Source: Cephalopachus bancanus
Lineage: Eukaryota > Chordata > Mammalia > Primates > Tarsiidae
DNA: 64,000 nt
Reading direction: 5' to 3'
NCBI GenBank assembly: GCA_027257055.1
Contig: JAPVLO010000133.1
Span: 3,286,001 to 3,350,000 of the forward strand
Within the stretch, counting starts at the first letter, position 1; every line of letters begins with the position of its first letter. A program made the position numbers and the translations under genes. This document shows positions 49,058 to 62,455 of this stretch, piece after piece. Below the pieces are notes generated by a model that did not search any database, had not been told where the DNA came from, and saw nothing but the letters and a program-made list of their open reading frames with translations.

Positions 49058-49469
49058 CTGATGTACTATTTAAAAGGATCCTTCTGGCTGCCTCTGCTGT
49101 GGTTTTATCAAGGTCAGTGTTAAAGGAGTTGTAACTACTGGGTTACCCTATTTCCTCTACATGCAAACAGCTACCAAGTGGACGCCTATGAAATGGGAAT
49201 GACAGGGGAAAGAGGCAACCTAGCTGGTTGGAAGGAGTCGCTCAGTAAGCTTCTGCCATACCCACAGGCCCCAGTGGGTGCAGCCATGGTTCCACCCCCA
49301 TGTCACCCCCTTCAGGGAACCATCATCAACGTGTGGCACAAAGGACGGGCACTCTGCGTCTGTGGATGATCACGTTGTCCCATTATAACCACCTTCTGTG
49401 CTTCCATCACAAAAGATTCCCCCGAGCCTTCCAAAAAAAGAGGAAAGGTTGAATGTTGGCCCGAGATTG

Positions 49470-49765
49470 TTTTGTTTTGTTTTGAGTTGGGGGTCTCACT
49501 CTGTCACCCAGGCTGGAGCACAGTGGCACAATCACAGTTTGCCACAGCCTCAACCTCCTAGGCTCAGGTAATCCCTTTGGCTCATCCTCCTGAGTAGCTG
49601 GGACTACAGACACGTGCCACCACACCTGGCTAATTTTTGGAATTTTTGTGGAGATGAGGTCTCGCTGTGTTGCCAGGCTGGTCTCAAACTCTTGGGCTCA
49701 AGCAATCATCCTGCCCCAGCCTCCCAAAGTGCTGAGATTACAGGCATGAGCCACCACACCTGGCC
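49470..49765 (-). mobile_element. Alu (AluJ-like), minus strand
   Basis: Full dimer from a (TTTTG)n tail to ACCACACCTGGCC. Confidence 0.9.
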
Positions 49766-49789
49766 AGCCCAGATCTTTTTTCACTGCAT

Positions 49790-50195
49790 CCATGAACTAG
49801 AAAATCCGAATCTATTCTTGAATAGCCCAGCCTATATAATAGCTTAATAATAGCTATTCAGCTTTGGCCACATTATATTGAAACTGCTTCCCCTGATCAA
49901 CCAGATCCTCTCAAAGACCAAGATCAATGAACCACTGAAATAATCAAGTCATGAAACTCAACCCAGAGTGGAAAGGCATGTTGGCATTTTGGCTCAGTGA
50001 AACAATGGGAGAGGACCCCAGGTTTCCTCCTGCAGACTCCGCCCCTCCTTACTCTGCAGCAGGTTGGGGGGCCCTCTATCCCTCTGGGCCTCTACCTTCT
50101 CATCTGTAAAATGAGGTATTTGACTCAACTTCTTATCCCTGTATTACCTCCTTATCCCTGGGCTGGTCCCTGCTTTTGAGGTGCTGAGGTCTGAA
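49790..50195. other. Intron with a small MIR remnant
   Basis: TTCTCATCTGTAAAATGAGG at 50097 is a minus-strand MIR remnant. The rest is unrecognised. Confidence 0.4.
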
Positions 50196-50199
50196 ATGG

Positions 50200-50450
50200 T
50201 GCATTTCCATGAACCTGCTATTTGTAGATGGTGTGGCATGCGCTCTCTGCCAAGCACTGTCCCCTGTACATCAGCTGATTTCATCCTCACCATACCCTTC
50301 CCAGGCAGCTATTATCATCTCTGTTGGCAGCTCAGGAAACTGAGGAATTTAGTGACTAAGGGCTGTGCCCAAGATCACACCCCTGGCAGGAGCAGGCTGG
50401 ACTTTGAACCTGGGCATCTGACTCAGGAATCTGTGCCTTTCACTGGGACC
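50200..50450 (+). repeat. MIR SINE
   Basis: GCCAAGCACTGTCCCCTGTA, CAGCTCAGGAAACTGAGGAA and GGACTTTGAACCTGGGCATC follow the MIR from core to 3' end. Confidence 0.85.
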
Positions 50451-51680
50451 TTCTGTGGCCACTCGGTATGAGGTCTCTGACAGCAGGGTTCTCCAGGCCT
50501 CTCTGGAAGTGTCTGGAGGAGCAGGACTTGTAGTGGTGGGCATCATGGTTACACACAGGTCCTAGCAGAGGACCGTGGGCATGGAAGACAGAGTCCCTGT
50601 CCACACAACAAGGTTGATGTCCCAGAATAGAATATTCAACATGAGATTGTCCTGGAAAGCCACCCACATTCACTCAGGCACACTCATATGGTCCTGGCTC
50701 GCCCCGAGGGGCTGGGGCACCCCATCCTCAGGGTCAGGGGTCAGAGGACTGAGGGCAAGGCTCAGGCAGCCTCCACGGCCCCCTCAGCCCCTCACACACC
50801 CATGTTCCCCTCTCCCTCTTTCTCCTTCTGCTCTTGGTCCTGCCTCCGTGGCTCTCTGCCTTTGTCCTCTCCACCTCTGACCTTTCCCCTCAGCTTGGGC
50901 CCAGCCACCCCTCCCCCAGGTATAGAGAGGAAGAGGGGGAAGGGGGTCTTAGGAAAAGATCAGGGACATCTTCCTTCCCTCCGACTTTAAGCCCCAAGTC
51001 CAAAACAAAGAAATATATGCAAGATCAAGGAGTGCTGAAAATTCGAAGATGAGGTTAATTTTAGCTGGGATGTCAGAGTTTCTGAAGTTATCGGCATGAG
51101 AGGGGCTGGAGCTTCCTGTGTCATGCAGTGATGGGAAAATTATGCCTCCCCGAGCCTCTTGGTGTGAGTAGGAGGAGAGGCAGCCAGAGGCAGGCAAGGC
51201 TGAGAGGCCCCAGAGCCCACACTCTTCTCAGTTCTCCACCCATTTCTGAAAGTTAGAAGCAGACACTAATCCTGGAAGGACTGCCAGCTGCTCGAAACAA
51301 ACGCACCAGGGCATCTCTTAATTTAGGATCCTGCAAACCAAAGCAGGGGGACTTTCCCCAGGTTCCTCGTGTTCCCTCAGAATGTCCTTTCATTTTTCCT
51401 GATGCTAAAATACTGTAGCCATCTGAGCAGGTTCCCATGTAAGGCGACGTCGGGCTTTCGGTGTTCTCAGATTCACCCACCCTCAGGCAGCCGCTCCTCT
51501 GCGGTGCCTGGCCTGGCTCTAGGCAGCTGACAGGCCAGCCCTCGGATGGAGGCTGCAAGGGAAGAGGCTGGGGGAGTTAGTCACAGTTTGAGTGCAGAGT
51601 GGGCACTCTCGGCTCAAGGCCACAGAACTGCCCATCCCAGCTCAGCAACAGCACTGCCCACACCTGCTAGGAGTCTGCAC
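50450..51680. other. Repeat-poor intron segment
   Basis: 1.2 kb, GC-rich in parts; nothing named. Several short open frames but none with conserved features. Confidence 0.35.
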
Positions 51681-51689
51681 ACAGCAGGT

Positions 51690-51810
51690 CTCAGGGCTAT
51701 GCAGGATTTAGTCCATAGAAGGACCCTGACCGACCCCTCCCTGCACCATTCTATAGATGAGGGAATCGGGGAACCCCAGGAAGGCGTGATGACTTGCCCA
51801 TTTGTGGCAG
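51690..51810 (+). repeat. MIR fragment
   Basis: CATTCTATAGATGAGGGAAT and GGCGTGATGACTTGCCCATT fit the MIR 3' half. Confidence 0.45.
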
Positions 51811-51939
51811 TTGATCCACCATTTGAGTAAGGTCTCGCAGTGTCTCCTTGGCTTGCAAGATCCTCTGGGATTCTGGACTCCTGCCTACCCACCCCCCCAT
51901 CCCTTTGCTGAGACACAGTTCCGCTGGGAAGCCACGTGT

Positions 51940-52345
51940 TCCATCCATATGCCAGACTCCAACCACATTGAGCCTCAGTATGCCCGGCTCCCCCCACCAT
52001 GGGGCCTTGGCACATGCAATCCCTCCTGGGACAGCCACCCACCACATGCCCTCAATGCTCACCTTACCTGGTCAACTTCTCTTCCTTCAGGGTATCAGCT
52101 TCAATGCCCTCTCATCCAGGGAGGCTTCCTTGAGTTCCCCACCACCAGCAGTCAGGGCTAGGTGTCTTTGTTCCCGAATCCCATTACTCCCTGTACTTAA
52201 TCATTCCTCTCACCTCATCTTCATTGTAAAGTTGATTTCATTTTTCTGTCTCTTACTCTGGTTGTCATGGGGACAGGGCGTCGTATTTCCAGAATGTAGC
52301 TTAGTGCATGGACTACAGTAGATGTTCAATAAGTACTTGTTGGGC
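51940..52345 (+). repeat. L2 3' fragment
   Basis: GTATCAGCTTCAATGCCCTC, then CAGGGAGGCTTCCTTGAGTT, then GTAGATGTTCAATAAGTACT and TTGTTGGGC follow L2 order to its terminus. The tetranucleotide array begins at the L2 tail. Confidence 0.65.
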
Positions 52346-53100
52346 AGGTGGGTGAATGGATGGAGGGAGGGACAGAGGGATGATGGATGGGTGGGTGAAT
52401 GGATGAATAGATGGACAGGTAGGGTGGGTGAGTAGATAGACAGGAGAGGTGGGAGGGTGATGAATGGATGGATGGATGGATGGACAGGTAGATGGATGAG
52501 TGGATGGATGAAGGGAAGGACAGAGTTAATGGATAGGTGGGTGGAAGGATGAATAGATGAACAGGTGGGGTAGGTGGGTAGGTGGATGGTTGGAGGGAGG
52601 GACAGAGGGATGGTGGATGGGTGAGTGGATAGATGAGTGAATGGATAGGTGGATCAATGGATGAATGGGTAGACGGATAGGTGGGGTGAGTGAATGGATG
52701 AATGGATGGATAAATGGACTGGTAGATGGGTTGGTGAATGGATGGATACATGAATGGATGGATGAATGGGTAGACGGATGGGTAGATGGATAGATGGATG
52801 ACAGGTAGATGGGTTGGTGGGTGGGTGAGTGGATGGGTAGATGGGTGGGTGGGTGGATGAACAGACAGACAGGGGTGATAGGTGGGTGAATGGATGGATG
52901 GATGAATGGATGGGTGAACAGAGGGATGATGGATGGGTGGATGGATGGAGGGATGAATGAACAGATGGATGGAGAGAGGGATGATGGATGGATGAGTGCA
53001 TGGATGGATGGATGGATGGGTGAGTGGATTAGTGGATGATGGATGGACGGATGGACGGACAAACAGACAAGTGAATGAGTGGATGGATGGGCAGGCAAAG
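52345..53100 (+). repeat. (TGGA)n-type array, about 755 bp
   Basis: Imperfect TGGATGGA/TGGGTGGG/TGAATGGA units with occasional ACAGAGGGATGATGGA blocks that recur (about 52365, 52600, 52920 and 52975), suggesting a higher-order period. The minus strand reads as long Ser-Ile-His-Pro frames, which are artefacts. Confidence 0.95.
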
Positions 53101-54450
53101 AGGGAGAGAGCAACTGATTGATGACACTAGATTAGAATGAAACAATCCCAAGATATGAACTCCCGTGAATGATGCCTTCAGAGGCTGGTCCTGATGTCTG
53201 CTGAGCTTTATAGAAACCCAGATTTGGCTCAGATGCATTGAGAGGCTAATCTCTGGCCTCTCTGCTCCTGATTTCACCCTTAATCCAACAGCTGCCGAGT
53301 GAGACAGAGGTTTTTATCCACCCTTACTAGTATGGAAGCCAAGGCTGAGGGGAGGCACAGATGGCAGGGTGGTGCTTGGCCCCCAGCTGTGGTGGTCCTA
53401 CTCTCCCCTTCACAGCCAACCCCACCCTGGAGCTCTCTGGGCTGTGATCACCAGCCTAACCTGGGTGTTGCGAACAGCGTTCATGGCCAGGCGCTCCTCT
53501 GGACAGTGGTGTTTGGCTTCCTTGGCTGCCCCAACTGGCCAGTGTTGCTTCTGGCTGATTTGTATTTTCTTTTGTGTAAGTAAAGGGGGCAGGGCTGCTC
53601 TCATAAATTTTTATGTATGTTTCCTGCAAATTGTTAGCACACTGGACATAGCAAGGGACCCCGAGGGCCCAGGGCCCGGCATTCACGCCTCCCCACATTC
53701 TCTGCCAGGATCCCTTGGAGATGGGCTGACATCCTTCGAGCCACACCCTCGTGTGCAGAACGCCTGAGCCAACTCACACCAGCAGAGAACCATCCATGGC
53801 AATTACGGGAATATTAGCAACACTTTGGTCTCCTTAAATAGCATTTTTTCCTGACAGAAGCCAAGACGTTTAAAATCCAGCTTGGCACTCCCTCATCGTT
53901 ACCCTTGTTGCTCCCTTCCCCTAAATAATTTCCAGAGCAGCATGAGGGCAGCTGAGCTGCAGCTGAGCTCAGTGCTTGCTTTGTGTGTGTATAAACAGCT
54001 GGTGTCACAGCCATGCTGCTGCATCCCTCCATGCGCAGCATCAAGTCGTTAGACTGATCCTCCGTAACGTTCTGAGGGGAGGACACGACCCTACACACTG
54101 GTGTTTCTGCTCCATCCGTGGGGAGAAGGATAACCATGCCCTGTGTACTGGTGAAAAGTCTGAAGTGTGCTGCTCCTGCCATGTTGGCTCTCAATAGGAG
54201 ATGTCTTCAGGCTCCTCCTCCTTTGTGTCTTTTGCTGCAGAAAAGCCCCATATCCCTGGGTTCTGGATGTCACTTGTGTGGTTCTTGAGTGTTTAGGTGA
54301 GCAGTGTGCAAAAAAGTGCAGTTAAGAGGAAGTCTGTTAGAAGACATTTGTGTATTCTTTCTAAAGGAATCTACCATTATTATCCTTTAAATCTTATGCT
54401 TGAAAATGTGGTGTGTGTTTCCGGTGCCTATAAAATGTGATTTAATAGAT
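53100..54450. other. Repeat-poor intron segment
   Basis: 1.35 kb of apparently unique DNA. Confidence 0.35.
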
Positions 54451-54451
54451 G

Positions 54452-54750
54452 TCTTTTTTTTTTTTTGAGTCAAGGTCTCATTCTGTCACCCAGGCTAGAG
54501 TGCAGTAGTGCAATCATGTCTCATTGAAGCCTTGACCTCCTGGATTCAGGCAATCCTCCCAACGCAGCTTCTAGAGTAACTGGGACTACAGTGCACCCAC
54601 TACTGTGCCCAGTTAATTTTTTGATTTTTTGGTAAAGATGAGATTTTGCTATGTTACCCAGGCTGGTCTTGAACTCCTGGGCTCAAGCAGTCCTCCTGCC
54701 TTGGTCTCCCAAAGTGTTGGAATTATAGGTGCATGCCACCACTCAGCCTA
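54452..54750 (-). mobile_element. Alu (AluJ-like), minus strand
   Basis: Full, diverged dimer ending CCACTCAGCC. Confidence 0.87.
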
Positions 54751-55019
54751 GACTCTTATTTATGCATACCTTTCCAAGCACATTCGCATTACATTGTAGG
54801 ACATGCAGGGTGACCCGTTTCATCCTCTGAAAAAGACAGTGCTATCAAGCCGCCTCTCTTTCCCTGTTTTCTCTGCAGCCATTTCTGAAAATGGATGCCA
54901 GGCAGATTTTTGAAATGGGAAGAATTACCACGTTTAGTTCCCACATATCAAGTAGCATACAGAGGTTAGGGCAGGGCTGACATCTACACTCCTCCCCTGG
55001 CTTTTCTCTGAGTCAGTTC

Positions 55020-55318
55020 CTTTTTTTTCTTTTTTTAAATCAAAGTCTCATTCTGTTGCCCAGGCTGGAGTGCAGTGGCACAGTCACAGCCACCGCAGCC
55101 TTGACCTGCTGGGCTTAGACGATCCTTCCACCTCAGCCACCCTGCCTCCCCAGTTGCGGATCTACAGGCATGTGCCACCACACCTGGCTAATTTTTTAAT
55201 TTGTTGTAGAGATGAGATCTCACCATGTTGCCCAGCTGGTCTCCAACCCCAGGGCTTAGGCAATCCGTTTGCCTCTGCCACCCTGCTAGGATGACAGGCG
55301 TGAGCCACCATGCCCAGC
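55020..55318 (-). mobile_element. Alu, minus strand, intermediate type
   Basis: Right arm has GCCACCGCAGCCTTGACCTG, as in the derived group, but the left-arm A box is of the old type (GGCGTGAGCCACC in this strand). Confidence 0.87.
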
Positions 55319-55319
55319 T

Positions 55320-56010
55320 TGAGTCAGTTCTCAACTCCCTGGAAGTGTGGGCCCTCCAGGAGCTCAGAGAGCATGGCAGAATGGGAGGGCTTCAGGTTGC
55401 AAGATGGGTCAGCTGCCTGGGGCTGTGTCCTGAAGTGGGCACTGTGGTTCCTGAGTGGCTTCTCTCCTGATCCTGGCACTGGCCTGAAGGACCCCTTAGA
55501 ATTCTCATTAAAATGGTGGCCTGGGCAACCCCTCCAGAACCTTCACTGGTATGACCATCACAGAGTTTGTTGAAACAGTTGCTGGGCCCACATCAGGATC
55601 CTGATTCAGTAGGTCAGCAACTGGTCCGTGAACTCGGTTTCTAACCAACGCACAGGAGATGGTCCTGCCTCTGGCAAGGGTACACTATTTGAGAACCCTG
55701 GCTCTGAGGGCTGGAGGCTGAGCCATCGGGCTGCAGGGGAGGTGGCATGGGCTCTGTGGAGCTCGGTGGGGCCCGAGGCCATTTGGTGTCAGGGAAGGAT
55801 CACAGGGAAAGGGTGGCCATCACCTGGTTAAGTCCGCTCCTCCTCAGCTTTTCCTACAATCAGCCTCATTGGGCCCACGCAGAAACCACAACTTAAACTT
55901 TCCACATTTACCACTGTTTTATGGGATTTGGGTCTTGAAGGAAAATGGTCACCGGCCAATTTTCTAGGAACCAGGGAGGTTATGTTATTCCTGGATTACA
56001 CCAAACACTG
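55320..56010. other. Intron, no recognisable element
   Basis: Apparently unique DNA. Confidence 0.35.
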
Positions 56011-56014
56011 GTCA

Positions 56015-56160
56015 TCTTTAAAAACTGTTTTATTGAAGTATAATTTATATACTACAAAATTCACCCATTGTAAGAGAATGGCTCAAGGGATATTTGTCAC
56101 TTTATACTGTACAGCCATGACCGGGTCCAATGTTTGAATGTTTCCAACATCCCAGGTCGT
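56015..56160 (-). mobile_element. L1 3' UTR fragment, minus strand
   Basis: TTTATTGAAGTATAATTTAT and AAAATTCACCCATTGTAAGA are reverse-complement L1M UTR. Confidence 0.7.
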
Positions 56161-56464
56161 CCTGCAAAATCTGGCACTTTTGATTGTCGATTCTGTTACC
56201 TGTGTGTTCTAATACCTTGCCAATGATTAAGCCTTTTGGAAGGCTTTGTATTTTCCATTGTCTTAGACCCAATCAGTAGGTCCCAGGCCACCTGTCTCAC
56301 TGCTCTCTGGTGAGTCTTCATGAATAAGTTCGTAAGCCACTTAACTAAAATGAAGTAATTCAACCAATGAGGATTATAGTATTAACCAAGCGCCAGACAC
56401 TGCTTTGCCATCTCTCCCAGTAAGGCTTCAGAAGTGCACTTCTCACCATTGAAAAGAGGACTTT

Positions 56465-56660
56465 GTTTGACGTTAGCTCAGTCATCATGTTACTTGAACA
56501 CCTACTGTGTGCCAGGCAGTGCACCAAAGGGTAAAAGCTAAGGAAGACATGGTCCTTGTGCTTCAAAGGGCTCATGGCTCTAGGAGGTGAGACAAGGATG
56601 GATACAATAATACATATAATTCTATAATTAAGCAGAATTGGAGGGTGTCAGGGTGAACAA
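56465..56660 (+). repeat. Ancient MIR/L2-type remnant
   Basis: GAACACCTACTGTGTGCCAG, then GACATGGTCCTTGTGCTTCA and GGCTCATGGCTCTAGGAGG keep the order of a common old SINE/LINE. Confidence 0.55.
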
Positions 56661-57034
56661 GCAGCATTAATAAATCCTATATTTTGTGGCATATACCAAG
56701 TGACATCTTGCTCTGCAGGTGGGTGCCACCACCCCATCTGAACTCTGCCTTCCAAACACTATCTTTCTTGAGTGTCTTTTCAGATACAAAGCCTTTTCTT
56801 TAGAAAACACTGTGCCCAGAGCATTCCAGGAAAAGGACACAGTTTTAAGCATAATGGTCCCAACAGTGGTCCCCGACTGATGGGCTACATTTCACAGTGA
56901 GAATCTAAACAGACATCATCAAGCAGACATCTGCCTGGGCTGTGCTCAGTATTTTGGAGTGGATCAAAGAAAAAACTCATGGAGAAGACGGAACTGACAC
57001 ATAAAGAACTGAAGCACAGGTGCAAAGAAACATA

Positions 57035-57890
57035 TGGGGGAACCCAAAAAACCCAGAATTTATTTATAAAAATTGTGGATTTATTCTTCCATTTTTTTTT
57101 TTTTTTTTAGTTGGAGTCTCATTCTGTCACCTAGGCTAGAGTGCAGTGTCACGCTCATGGCCACTACAGCCTCTACCTGCTGGACTCGGGTGATCCTTCC
57201 ATCTCAGCCTTCCAAGTAGCTGGAACCACAGACATGTGCCACCATGCCTGTCTAATTTTTTAAATTTCTTGTAGAGATGAGGTCTTACCATGTTGCTCAG
57301 GCTGGTCTCAAGCCCCTGAGCTCAGGCAATCCTTTCGCCTCTACCTCCCAAAGTGCTGAGGTTACAAGCTTGAGCCACTGCACCCAGCCTACTCTTACAT
57401 GTTTTAACGTCCATCATTTTCAAAGTATTCTCCGTTTGATGCAGTACACCTATTGAGACGCTTTTTCCATTGCTCAAAACAGTTTTTGAACTCATCAATT
57501 TGATGCCTGTTAGTGCTTCTGCTGTTTTTTTGTTTAACCTCTTCCACATCAGCAAAACATTTCCCTTTGAGGATTTTTTTCATTCAGGGAAACAAAAAAA
57601 AGTTGCTTGGGGTCAGATGAGGTAAATAGGGAGGGTGTGGCACAGGGGTCAGGCCATTTTTGGCCAAAAACTGCTGAACACTCAGCATGATGTAGACAGG
57701 TGCACTCACAAGTCACCTATCATGAAATGGGCAAACACGTGGAAAGAATCTCTAAAAAAATTCAGTGAGGCTGAACACAGCCTCACAACGCTAGCTGGTG
57801 CACTGATGCCAGTGAGTTTCTAGATCACTTACCTAACAGGGGAAGCCTGGACAACCAGGGGCCTGCCCTCCAAAAGCGAATTCCAGATTT
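57035..57890 (-). mobile_element. Mariner copy C, minus strand, split by an Alu
   Basis: Begins with the inverted end GGGGGAACCCAAAAAACCCA. After the Alu (57092-57389), the minus strand follows copies A and B: CAAAACAGTTTTTGAACTCA, AACATTTCCCTTTGAGGATT, GGCCAAAAACTGCTGAACAC. The region of the third catalytic Asp is nearly kept in sequence (CCTCCCTATTTACCTCATCT) but the Asp is lost. Not functional. Confidence 0.8.
57092..57389 (-). mobile_element. Alu, minus strand, inside mariner copy C
   Basis: Full dimer from an 18-base T run to ACTGCACCCAGCC. Younger than the mariner it interrupts. Its B-box region is intermediate (AAGCCCCTGAGCTCAGG). Confidence 0.9.
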
Positions 57891-57894
57891 TCTT

Positions 57895-58239
57895 ACCTTC
57901 CCCTGTCATATAGTAAAGTTTAAATTAAATATTAGCCATGCCAAACACCCAAGGCAGACAGTGTACACAGTAGGACTAGGCTTGTCTCCCCTGAGGTGAG
58001 TGTACCAGGCACCTCTCCACCATTCAGGGCCAGGCACGGGCCATGACAGAGCATCAGGTTGCACAAGCTGAATGCTGTTGTCCCATCTATTTGGACAGGA
58101 CTGTCATTTATTTATCTGAGTTAACTAAATCTCCCCATTTAAATTAGCTGCATGGAAAATAAATGGGCTGGAGCATACTGAAAGTTGGGAAGATGTACGT
58201 CACTCATGTTATTGCTTCCATGAATGGCATTTTCTTTTT
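57895..58239. other. Intron, no recognisable element
   Basis: About 340 bp, unrecognised. Confidence 0.35.
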
Positions 58240-58492
58240 TTATTTCTTTTTTTTTTTTGAGTTGGAGTCTCACTCTGTCTCCCAGGCTGGAGCACAGTGG
58301 CATGCTCACGGCCACCATAGCCTTGACCCACTGAGCTCAGGCAATCCTTCCACCTCAGCCTTCCACACAACTGGAACTACAGGCATGCACCACCATGCCC
58401 GGCTAATTTTTTTATTTATTGTAGAGATGAGGTCTCGCCAAGTTGCCCAGGCTGGTCTTGAACCCCTGAGCTCAGGCAACCCTCTCACCTCC
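58240..58492 (-). mobile_element. Alu, minus strand, 5' truncated
   Basis: Starts with its T-rich tail and stops in the left arm at CCCTCTCACCTCC. Linker of the derived type (TTTTTTTATTTATTGTAGAG). Confidence 0.87.
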
Positions 58493-58499
58493 CTACTCG

Positions 58500-59120
58500 T
58501 GCCAAAAACAGAAGACACCTTACGTCCTGGGAGAGTATTGGCCAGCTTGGGTGTGATCCAGAAACAGTGACGCTCAAGAAGAAAAATACTCGTGAGACTC
58601 AAATCCAAAGAGCATCAGCCTTAGCAACTTCTCATTGACCTTCCAAAATGCAGTCTCTTCCCTTGTTTTCCCTTTTGTTGGTTTGGGCATGACTCTGTGC
58701 ACCTCCTGTCCCCTCATGCACATTCCAGGAAGAGGAGCGTGGCAGAGGGGTCTTGTCACACCATACTCTTTCCCTTCTTCAGATGCCACCATGGTTGGGA
58801 GCCTCATATGTGCTGAGTGGCTGGTGGGTCAGTGTGGCCGCCCTTTACAGCATCAAACGCGCTCTGGTTTCGGATGTTAGGCTGACCAGAGAGCAAAGCC
58901 GGTCCCCTCTACCCCAGGGCCATCACCAAGGAGCAGTCCCAATAACACAGCCCTGCAGTGACAGGGAAGACGGTGTTTTGCCCCCTCCATGACAGCTGTC
59001 TTCCTTTCCAGTGCCCTCACCTATTTTCTGTATTTCTTTACTGATTTCCATTTGAGCACCTAGGGCACAAAGCAGGGCTCTGAGATGGAGAGTTGTACAT
59101 AACCTAGAAATAAAATTTCT
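58500..59120. other. Intron, no recognisable element
   Basis: Apparently unique DNA. Confidence 0.35.
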
Positions 59121-59123
59121 GGC

Positions 59124-59546
59124 CTGGGTACAATGGCTCACGTCTGTCATCCCAGCCCTTTGGGAGGTCAAGGTGGGAGGACTACTTGAGCCTAGGAGTT
59201 CAGCAGCCTGGGCAACATAGCAAGACCGTGTCTCTACAAAAAATAGAAAAAACTAGCCAGGTGTAGTGGCACATGCCTGTAACCCCAGCTACTCAGGAGG
59301 CTGAGGCAGGAAGATCACTTGAACCTAGGAGTTCAAGACTAGCCTGGTAACTTGGTGAGACCTTGTCTCTGCAAAAAAAATTTTAAAAACTAGCCAGGCA
59401 TGGTGGCACGCACCTGTAGCCCTGGCTACTCAGGAGACTGAGGCAGGGGGATCACTTTAGCCCATGAGGCAGAGGTTGTGGTGAGCAGTAACTGCTATTG
59501 CACTCTAGCCTGGGAGACAGAGAGAGACCTTGACTCAAAAAATTAC
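59124..59546 (+). mobile_element. Trimeric Alu (left - hybrid - right)
   Basis: Left arm to about 59245. Middle monomer starts right-like (CTAGCCAGGTGTAGTGGCAC) and ends left-like (GTGAGACCTTGTCTCTGCAA). A right arm follows, 59390-59546. Same order as 7503, about 420 bp. Confidence 0.85.
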
Positions 59547-59575
59547 ATTTCTGACTTTTTTTTCTGGCTTAGTGT

Positions 59576-59865
59576 TTTGTTTTGTTTTGTTTTGAGTTGG
59601 AGTCTCACTGTCGCCCAGACTGGAGTGCAGTGGCTGCTCCCTGCCACCGCAGCCTTGACCTGCTGGGCTCCGGCAATCCTTCCACCTCAGCCTTCCAAGT
59701 AGCTGGAACTACAGGCACACGCTACCACGCCCGGCTAATTTTTTTGATTTATTGTAGAGATGAGGTCTCGCCTGCCCAGGCGGGTCTCGAACCCGCGGGC
59801 TCAGGCAATCTACTCACCTCAGCCTCCCAAAGACGCGGGATTACAGGCTGAGCCACCTAGCCCGG
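59576..59865 (-). mobile_element. Derived Alu with perfect tRNA-like T-arm (copy 5)
   Basis: Perfect 12-bp target-site duplication CTGGCTTAGTGT at 59564 and 59866. Read on the minus strand: A box TGGCTCAGC, B-box region GCGGGTTCGAGACCCGC with all five stem pairs. It lies 30 bp from, and opposite to, the trimeric Alu. Confidence 0.95.
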
Positions 59866-60000
59866 CTGGCTTAGTGTCTTAATTCCCTTTATCAAATTGT
59901 ACCTCATGTGAACGAATCAAATATCTGTGTCCATGTGTTTGGGCAGTTCCCAAGACTGGGTGGAAAAATCAGGGTAGGTAAAGCCACTGAGATTTGCTCT

Positions 60001-60372
60001 TTTTTCTTTTTCTTTTTCTGAGTTGGAGTCTCATTTTTTTTTTTTTTTTCTGAAAGCAGGATTTATTGAGAGAACAGAAAAGCTCCCACAGTGGGAGGGA
60101 ACTCATTCTTGTTGCCCAGGCTGGAGTGAAGTGGCACACTCACGGCCACTGCAACCTCAACCTGCTAGGCTCAGGCGATACTTACACCTCAGCCTTCCCA
60201 GTAACTGGAACTACAGATGCACACTACCACATTCAGTTAATTTTTTGATTTATTGTAGAGACGAGTTCTCACCAAGTTGCCCAGGCTGGTCTCTAATTCC
60301 TTGGCTCAGGCAGTCCTCTTGCCTCGGCTTCCCAAAGTGCTGGGATTACAGGCTGAGCCACCACGCCCAGCC
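60001..60372 (-). mobile_element. Alu, minus strand, with new A box only; carries an insertion
   Basis: Minus-strand A box is TGGCTCAGC, as in the derived group, but the B-box region is old-type and mutated (TCTAATTCCTTGGCTCAGG in this strand). The 3' tail region is split at 60030-60105 by a short retroposed fragment. Confidence 0.88.
60030..60105 (-). mobile_element. Short poly(A)-tailed ERV-LTR-like fragment inside an Alu
   Basis: On the minus strand: CTCCCACTGTGGGAGCTTTT, then CTCAATAAATCCTGCTTTC, then poly(A). It is flanked by CTCATT on both sides (60028 and 60101). Homologous to 6491-6590 and no longer than about 75 bp. It has no coding content. Confidence 0.65.
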
Positions 60373-60374
60373 TG

Positions 60375-62331
<1,957 letters not shown>

Positions 62332-62455
62332 GTCTGCAGTCCTCGGGAGAGGTGTGTGTGCCCCCTTGGCTGCTCACCTGGGCTGGTAGCACAAAGCGCT
62401 CAGCACGCCGTTTTCACACTGACGTGCCATTTTAATAAACACAAGGGTCCAAGGC
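62332..62455 (+). terminator. ICA1: ICA1 3' UTR with poly(A) signal
   Basis: AATAAA lies at 62434-62439, about 100 bases after the stop. A GT/T-rich element follows (about 62490-62525, TTTTAGTGTCTCTGTGTGG), as expected downstream of a cleavage site. The cleavage point near 62455 is estimated. A second possible signal, ATTAAA at 63018-63023, could serve a longer form. Confidence 0.7.

Noticed and set aside
52526..53113. 195-codon minus-strand frame rich in Ser-Ile-His-Pro
   Set aside because: It lies within the TGGA array and simply reads the repeat; no start context, domain or conservation.
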